A DNA stretch of 64,000 bases from Hirundichthys speculiger (Eukaryota > Chordata > Actinopteri > Beloniformes > Exocoetidae). Location: NCBI GenBank assembly GCA_018398805.1, contig JAGFBZ010000860.1:601501-665500 (forward strand). Reading direction: 5' to 3'. The stretch's first letter is position 1. Every line of letters starts with the position of its first letter. Under the pieces are notes generated by a model. It did not search any database and had not been told where the DNA came from. It was given only the letters and a program-made list of their open reading frames with translations. The position numbers and the translations under genes were made by a program. Of the stretch, positions 57,606 through 64,000 are shown in pieces.

Positions 57606-59089
57606 GGATGAAACCATTCAGCTGTGGTCAGTGATTCCTGCCAATCTGCTTTGACCTCGATGATCGCTGCTTCTGGAGATATTTCTCATCATTATTATTA
57701 TCGCTGTTTATTATTACCGTCCGTTCTTAATAGCAGTATAGATAAAGACGCAGCGTCAGTGACTCTGTGGTCAGACAATCTGATTTAAAATCCCTCCACC
57801 AAAAAATTCTATATTGTTGAACAAAATGACACATTTAGACTCTCTTCCTGATCAAAATAATCCTTTCATGCCTTAAAATGGCTTAGATGTAACTCTGCAT
57901 CCTTGCCTCATTTAACATAATCGGATCTATGAATATGGAAATAAGCCCCACCTCTCTCAGCCCCAGCTGCCTCGACGCTGCTCCCACACTCTCTGACTCT
58001 CACATCAGCTAAAATCTTTTTTTTTTTTTTTCTTTCCCTTACGGCCGGCTGCACACGCATCCAGGAAAGCACCGGGACCGACTCCTTAGGTCGGTCACAA
58101 ACGAAGAATCCCGGCTGTTTCCAACGAGCTGATGTACACCGTGAAACGCTTCATCATGGTGTTTACTGTCTGTCTTGCTCATGATGTCGTCCTGTCACTG
58201 GAACCACCATCTGGACGTCCTAATGAAGTCATAAACTCATTTCACTGGAGGAGGATTTTCACTTTTTACAGAGGAAAAATAAACCACCGTTTTAAACAAA
58301 TCAGCAACGGAAGACCCTGTGTTTAGATGGATAGAAATGTTTAATGTCCTCATGAGATTTAATCAGATAATATCTTTTTTAACACGCCCAATGTGGGCCT
58401 GCCCACGTATCTGCAAGAAACATTAAAAACAGAGGCAGAAAAAGATTTGTCTTCTCAATTCGCTGAACTGAAACCTTTCAGCAGACAAGGATGAGCCACA
58501 TTGCTTCCCTACAAACAGTTTTTTTCATCTCTGCAGCTCTTTTGGAGCGCAGCAGCAGTCTCAGCAGCACCGGAGGCCCACTTCTCCTGGCAAATATGAA
58601 CAGGCATTTAATGCTGAGCGAGAACAGCTCACCCTGGGTAATTTCCTCCACCGAACACTGTGGGCTTGTGGATGGAAGCGTGCGAGGAGAGAGAGAGAGA
58701 GAGACCGGTCCTCGCTGAATTTATTTACCACACACAGAAACAAAATCTCCAAACGAACTGTCGGCTTCTGGTGAGACGGCGAGCACTGTTGAAGAGGTCC
58801 GTGGCCCCGGAAGAGAGCGGTAATAAGGGCTCAGATTCCTCTTATCATGCAAATTGCGGCGGTGCTCTGCAAACCTGAGAGCCGTGCGTTGTTCCACGTC
58901 ATCTCGGATCAGCTTAGAGAGCACGGTCAGAAAATGTTAATACACAAACCTTCACTGTTTTCAAGGTTGAGGTGAAAGGACCGTCGTGTTTACCGCCTGG
59001 AAACTTTCCACGCACACATGTGGTTTTAGATCATACGGAGAGCAGAAAGGATTCTATTTTTTCAGATTAAACTAATTATGAAATGAAAT

Positions 59090-60186
59090 AAAATAAAAAA
59101 TACTTTATTAATCCCAGAAGGGAAGTTCAACATTGTAGTAAGTTTTTTTTCAACAATAAATAAATGACAGCAATAATAATAATATTAATTGATAATAATA
59201 ATAATAGGTGTTAAGTCTTGTTGTGGAGGCTGATGGCCGCTGGCAGGAATGATCTTCTGGATCTTTCCGTCTTGCAACGGACCTGAAGAAGCCTCTCACT
59301 GAACACACTCTGTTGTTTGATCACTGTGTCGTGGAGAGGGTGTGAAGAGTCCTCCATCATCTTCATCAGCTTGTGCAGCATTCTTTTTTGTACAATCAGC
59401 TCCAGCGGCTCCAGAGTTACACCCAGCACAGATCCAGCTTTCCTGATCAGTTTGTTGATTCTCTTCAGGTCTCTGGTTCTGGTTCTGCTGCCCCAGCAGA
59501 TGGCTGCAAAGCTGATTGCACTTTCAACAACAGACCTATAGAAGATGTGCAACATCTTGGTGCAGACATTAAAAGATCTCAGCTTTCTTAAAAAGTAGAG
59601 TCTGCTCTGACCTTTCTTGTACATGTATTCTGTGTTGCATTTCCACTCCAGTCTGTTGTCAAGCTGAACTCCAAGATACTTGTATTCCTCCACCACCTCC
59701 ACCTCCTTTCCCAGGATGGAAACACTGCTGTGTTGATTCTTGCTCCTCCTGAAGTCGACAATCATCTCCTTAGTTTTGCTGGTATTTAATACGAGATGAT
59801 TGTTACTACACCATTTCACAAACTGACAGATCAGTTCTTTGTACTCTGCTTCCTGTCCGTTGCTGATACACCCAACAACTGCAGAGTCTTCAGAGTATTT
59901 CTGCGGATGACAGGACTCAGAGTTGGACTGGAAGTCAGAGGTGTAGAGCGTGAAGAGAAATGGTGAGAGACCAGTTCCTTGTGGTGCTCCAATGCTGCTG
60001 ACCTCCATCTCAGACACACAACCTTTCAGTCTCACAAACTGTGGTCTGTTTGTGAGGTAGTCATAAATCCAGGAGGTTGTGGAGGAATCCACCTGGAACT
60101 TATGGAGCTTCTCACATAACAACACAGGCTGAATTGTATTAAAAGCACTTGAGAAATCAAAGAACATGACCCTCAAAGTGCTGCCT
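59090..60186 (-). pseudogene. 5'-truncated LINE reverse transcriptase (Rex/L2/CR1-like group)
   Basis: One open frame of 321 codons (60176-59211) encodes the palm, thumb and C-terminal region of a non-LTR reverse transcriptase: FFDFSSAFNTI (motif A, residues 6-15; the second Asp is Asn), GAPQGTGLSPFLF (motif B, 63-75), YSEDSAV (motif C, 94-100, where Y-x-D-D is expected), SKTKEMIVDFRR, EYKYLGVQLDNRL and AICWGS. The 3' region contains CTTCCCTTCTGGGATTAATA and AAGTA followed by T-rich sequence, a usual fish LINE tail, plus an (AAT)n stretch. The 5' end breaks off near 60186, as usual for target-primed insertion. YSED and AFN make the enzyme probably inactive although the frame is intact, so the insertion is fairly recent. 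Confidence 0.9.
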
Positions 60187-60943
60187 GATTGGTCCAGATA
60201 ACAGTGGTTATGGTGCTTATATTCTGACTTCTCTATTGATCTGATTGCAGACAGTCACTTTGTCAGATGCCTTATAAATTGTAAGAAACCTTCATCAGGC
60301 AGCATCATCCTTTGAAGTAAATGCTTTCTGTCAAATGAATAACACAAAATATGAATAAACAATAAAAAGAAAAATAGGCATGAGCATCAAAAAGACGTCC
60401 ATCGTAAAGTGAAACTACTGCAGACTGTGCTTGTCTAGTGCATGACAAATAACTGTTGCAGGATTTCTCCGTCCCTGGAAGAATGATGACTGACTGAAGT
60501 TCAGGGAGCTGTCTCATCCGTGCACGTCCACATCTTACGTTCGCATCTGACTTCTGGATATTCAGAGTGCTGTCCAACTTGTCATACATCAGCGCTCACG
60601 TTGTGCAGCAGAACACCAGAGTGTCTGTTAAATGCCTGCATTTGAATATAAATGCACGACAAATAAAGGGCTTCAGTGCAGGACACGGCAAAGCATCTGA
60701 AATAAGCACTAAAAGGATAAAATACAATGTGTGTGGGTGGAATGAAAGGAATCGGCGCTCCAGTTTTACCCGTTTTTGACACAATAATCACTCTTTTCCT
60801 TTCAGCCTGGAATCTACTCTTGAGCTGTGCGGAGGCGGATTCCTAATTCATGTGCAATGAGCAGCACACATGCAGTAATCCCAGTACTGTACTGAACCTG
60901 CTCCCAGCAACCCCACAGCCGTCAGAGCTAAGGCCCAGCTCAC

Positions 60944-61225
60944 CGTGCAGCACGGACTGGTGGAGGCTCCAGTAGATGCTCAGGCAGTTCTTCTCCTTCT
61001 TCATCCCTCGTTTACACTGGCAGCCGTGCAGGGGGGTGGACAGAAGCGCCGTCATGGCGTTCTCGCACTGGTTCCGTGCTCCGGGCCCCAGTTTGACGCT
61101 GCCGTCTCCGGCCACGCACTGCCTGAGGGTGCGCAGTCGCGGGCTGCAGGTGTCGTCGCTGGAGCAGGTGTCTCCTGCTCGCAGGCAGTCGCTGACGCCC
61201 GCAGAGAGAACCAGACGAGGAGCTC
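60944..61225 (-). CDS. gfra4: GFRA4-like receptor, exon A (first cysteine-rich domain)
   Basis: The acceptor is CTCTTATCTTCCAG (AG at 61227-61226) and the donor is CTGCACG|GTGAGC (GT at 60943-60942). The 282-bp exon starts with two bases of a split codon and ends with one G, phase 1 at both sides. It encodes APRLVLSAGVSDCLRAGDTC, then SPRLRTLRQCVAGDG, NQCENAMTALLSTPLHGCQC and KRGMKKEKNCLSIYWSLHQS. The signature C-x-RLRTLRQCVAG and CxCKRGMKKExxCLxIYWS is that of GFRA domain 1 (GFRA1: CRCKRGMKKEKNCLRIYWS). The exon is very GC-rich. Domain 1 is present, unlike in mammalian GFRA4, so the gene has the full D1-D2-D3 layout. The upstream signal-peptide exon was not found in the window. Confidence 0.96.
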
Positions 61226-61434
61226 CTGGAAGATAAGAGAGGGGACAGGTTCAGACCACAAATAATGAGTTTTTAATTTACTACCAGCTGTGGATACAGA
61301 TTAGAGCCAAACATTAAGCTGAAAGTCTAAAGCATATTGTCCAGCCATTCATCCATTCATGCTTCATCTAGTTTAGGGTCAGGGTGGTCTGCAGGAGTCA
61401 ATCCCAGCTGACATCACAATATTACAGTGATCCC

Positions 61435-62059
61435 TCGCCAATTCGCAGTTTAAGTTCCGCGGTTTTAGTTATTCGCGGATTTTTCAGAAATATATAATTT
61501 AAAAAAAATAAAAAAATCGCGGAAACATCACAAGATGTTGTGCGCGTTCGCACAATGATGAAATGCTGTGAGCTAGCCTGGCCCCTTTAAGAAGGTGGAC
61601 TTATGGATAATGATGTGGCCTTATGGGTAATGTAGTGTGTGTGTCGTGGGACGGCAGAACAAAAATGGGGTTAGATGAAAAGTGGAAAAAATCAGGAGCC
61701 GAACAATACAACCTGTGTGATGTTACGAGTTCCTGCAGTGCCAGAATAAAGTAATCGTTCCATGCAGAGAAAACCGGACTTTTTCTTTTGTTGTTGTTAG
61801 CGTGTTAGCCGCTAATTACGAGCCAAAAATTACACAATACCAGCGGTTTCTTTACTACGGTTCAGATACCAGAGGCTGTGAAGGTAACAGAAAGACCACA
61901 GTTGAGCCTTTGTCTTGTTTCGCTGCAGTGTCTCGCTACTTTTTTGGGGTTTTTAAACATATTTTAAACACATTATTTAGGCTCGGGGGGCTCCGGCTAC
62001 ATTTCGTGGATTTTGATTTACACGGTCCCCATTAACCGCGAAAAATAAGGGAATCACTG
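61435..62059 (+). mobile_element. pogo/Tigger-like MITE, copy 5 (complete)
   Basis: Begins CAGTGATCCCTCGCCAATTC and ends AGGGAATCACTG, flanked by TA (61433-61434 and 62060-62061). 625 bp. It carries the shared frame on plus (61802-62035). It lies 210 bp upstream of exon A on the gene strand. Confidence 0.9.
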
Positions 62060-62302
62060 TACTTCTAAAAAACGTATACCATGTGTTAAAATGACCTTTG
62101 TGGTGTCAGGTGGTCTGGAAGGTTATAAAATAAAAGCAAGTGAACAAATATGACCAGAGGCAGAAGATACTTAAGATGCCAACATCTGCTTCATGCAACA
62201 TGGACGTTCGTATAAAAAGGATTTTGCCTTTCGCTTTGGGGAAAAACTTGTCAGAAGGCGATTTTCGCTCTGGAGCTCATGTAGTGTCCTGTAGGTTGCT
62301 CG

Positions 62303-62316
62303 CCAGCAGGGGGCAG
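62303..62316 (+). promoter_or_regulatory. CTCF-like motif
   Basis: CCAGCAGGGGGCAG fits the core CCASYAGRKGGCR completely. It lies about 1.1 kb upstream of exon A. Prediction only. Confidence 0.45.
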
Positions 62317-64000
62317 AATGAGTGTGTTTAGCGCAAAATACTGCCAGGTTACTGCAACGAGGAAGTCGTATCTGTGTGTTGCATGCTGGGAAAGAAAATA
62401 AAGGTAAGCGCGATCTCTGTGACTAGCGCCGGATATCTTTGTGTTCCTCATGTACCGCCGTAAAAAATACAAGAAACAATTCTGACACCGCATCGGTGCT
62501 CTCGTGGTGTAACACACTAAAGGAGCGATATTGGAAACCTTCCCAAACCCGACAAATTTGTCTTTGAAACATGAATGTCATTCCCGACACTGATATGAAC
62601 ATGAAGACGTTTGCATTTGGAGTCGTGTCAATCTTTGGATCTACATACTGATGTGAGCAGGTTTTCTCAAGCCTGAACTACAAATGTTTTATGTTCAGGT
62701 TCAAAGGCTGATTGTTGTACGTGGCTGAGGAGAAAACAAGAGGATGACAACACACTGAAATGGACTTGAGTCATAATGAAATACAAACTGGCCTTTTTTT
62801 ACATTTACATTTTTTTAAGTTGACTGCCAACTTTAAGTTGGCTACTTTTTATTTGATCAATGTTTTACAAATAAGGGAATGACTCAAATGAACCTGAATG
62901 GTTCTTTGTTTTATTTCAAAGTAGCTCTACACATGCCAGTGTTTTTTTCTCCTCATTCAAAAGATTCAAGATTAAATATATTTTCTTTCATGTCAACAAG
63001 TTGACAGGAAATTGTCTTGGTTCTGCTCCCAAACATACAGTACAGCAGGAGCCAATATTCAGTCTTTATAAGTTTGAGGTTTACCTTTGTTATAACAGGT
63101 AAAAACAGCAATAAAATGTTACTTGTTTTCTGTTTGTTCTTCTATTATTTCATAAATGCAACAAACTATAGCTCTTTTACAGTGGATGACAAAAAAAAAT
63201 TGGAAATGAAACTTTAGTATCTTGTATGACCTTTTGCATTAAAAACTTTAAAAACTGCCAAACATACTGGGAATAAGCTTTTGGGTAGATTCAAATCCCT
63301 CTGAATACAGAATAACTAGATATAAAACTTCATACACTGTTATCTTCATTTTACAGGTCAAATAAGTTTTGTGGCTCCAGATGAATTTTATTAAGGGGAG
63401 AAGGACAAAAAAATGTCTCTTTTGATAGTAAAGGTTGCCGACCCCTGCTCTATGCTCAGACTGTCTACTCTACATTTCTTCATTATATCTAAATGACGTA
63501 TTTGATCGTGGTTAGTTGCAATCCCTCTCTCGACCATCGACCAAGAAAATCTTCCAGACACCAGCTGTGTTGGGCTGGAAGGCAGCGTGCACCCAGTTCG
63601 GCATCTAACATCTGTAACATCTGTAACATCTGTGCCGACGCTGGAATAAGAAGCTAAATTTTCTGAGCAAAAAGCCAACAGCAAAGTAATTTGCTCTTTC
63701 ACAAATGTCACTCTGATACACTCACCTCCGTCTGCCAAGCTAATCTGCCACAGTGTGGCGTACCTGGAAGACTTCCGACAGATGTTTTTACCACACTTAA
63801 TGGACCATTTTCAGCAAGCCAGTTGTGCCAGTGTTTTGAATCTGTTCATCATCATTTTCCGTTCATGATGATGATGAACATGATGGAACTCTGATGCTTC
63901 TATGGCAGTACTCACTTCCAATTTAGTTTAGGTAGTGACAACAGCAATGAGGATGCATGAACAGATTTGATCAGGATCAATGTAACATTAGTGACGTTAG

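Larger units (their letters stand above)
54613..60943 (-). other. Intron between exons A and B (6,331 bp)
   Basis: Holds a hAT MITE close to exon B, repeat R4 and a truncated LINE. 55125-56850 and 57610-59090 have no recognised repeat. 56850-57280 contains ATTATGCTA repeats and TTATCC/GGATAA words of an unclassified repeat. A (GA)n run lies at about 58687-58705. 60190-60940 is unassigned. Confidence 0.85.
61226..64000 (-). other. Upstream intron / 5' side of the gene
   Basis: Contains a LINE-tail fragment near 61340-61412 (CCATTCATCCATTCATG and AATCCCAGCTGACAT words), Tigger copy 5 and a CTCF-like motif. 62060-64000 has no recognised exon. I looked on minus for a signal peptide followed by a phase-1 donor and found none that is convincing. 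TAACATCTG is repeated three times at 63606-63632. Confidence 0.75.

Noticed and set aside
63391..63738. Candidate signal-peptide exon of the receptor (minus strand)
   Set aside because: There is a short hydrophobic run, but no phase-1 donor at a sensible distance and no fit to GFRA signal peptides, so exon 1 is left unassigned.

Overview
The window looks like vertebrate, most likely teleost fish, nuclear DNA. It holds one widely spaced, split gene on the minus strand, and its introns are packed with fish-type transposons: many hAT-type elements with 8-bp target duplications, pogo/Tigger-like and TTAA-type MITEs, Sleeping-Beauty-like Tc1 relics, L2/Rex-type LINEs, a tRNA-derived SINE and LTR elements. 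No bacterial-type genes, operons or CRISPR arrays are present. Most open frames in the window are chance or lie inside repeats.

The gene is a GDNF-family receptor alpha (GFRA), best matched by memory to GFRA4. Six coding exons, called A to F in transcript order, can be placed by hand: A 61225-60944, B 54612-54532, C 40568-40229, D 34014-33905, E 31149-31015 and F 23-1 (cut by the window edge). Every junction has AG/GT borders and the codon phases join without a break, giving 971 bp of coding sequence spread over 61 kb. The signal-peptide exon lies upstream (above 61225, not found) and the C-terminal/GPI-signal part lies before base 1. The protein would be a cell-surface co-receptor that presents a GDNF-family ligand to the RET kinase. 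Exon A encodes the first cysteine-rich domain, which mammalian GFRA4 lacks.

Layout by region. 1-31 kb is the intron between E and F. It holds hAT elements at 1.2-2.3, 4.6-6.0 and 18.4-19.6 kb; a 6.5-kb hAT carrying a BED-finger transposase relic with a complete 5.3-kb LTR element nested in it (7.3-13.8 kb); two Tc1 relics; a frameshifted LINE at 20.4-21.5 kb; and two inverted solo LTRs at 23.5-25.6 and 28.4-30.0 kb. 31-34 kb holds exons E and D. 34-40 kb is an intron with a repeat-poor first part followed by LINE debris. 40.2-40.6 kb is exon C, with a nested stack of transposons starting 46 bp upstream of its splice acceptor. 43-49 kb holds two inverted copies of one hAT family on either side of a piggyBac transposase fragment that has grown a 50-bp minisatellite. 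51.2 kb has a 99-bp G tract. 54.5 kb is the 81-bp exon B, with a hAT MITE 125 bp upstream. 59-60 kb is a 5'-truncated LINE reverse transcriptase. 61 kb is exon A and beyond that the 5' side of the gene.

The most unusual structure is in the leader of the nested LTR element. About ten short hairpins lie in 315 bp, with different stem sequences but the same GG(G)-containing loop, directly downstream of a tRNA-Trp-type primer binding site. This looks like a structural RNA module, possibly a packaging or dimerisation signal.
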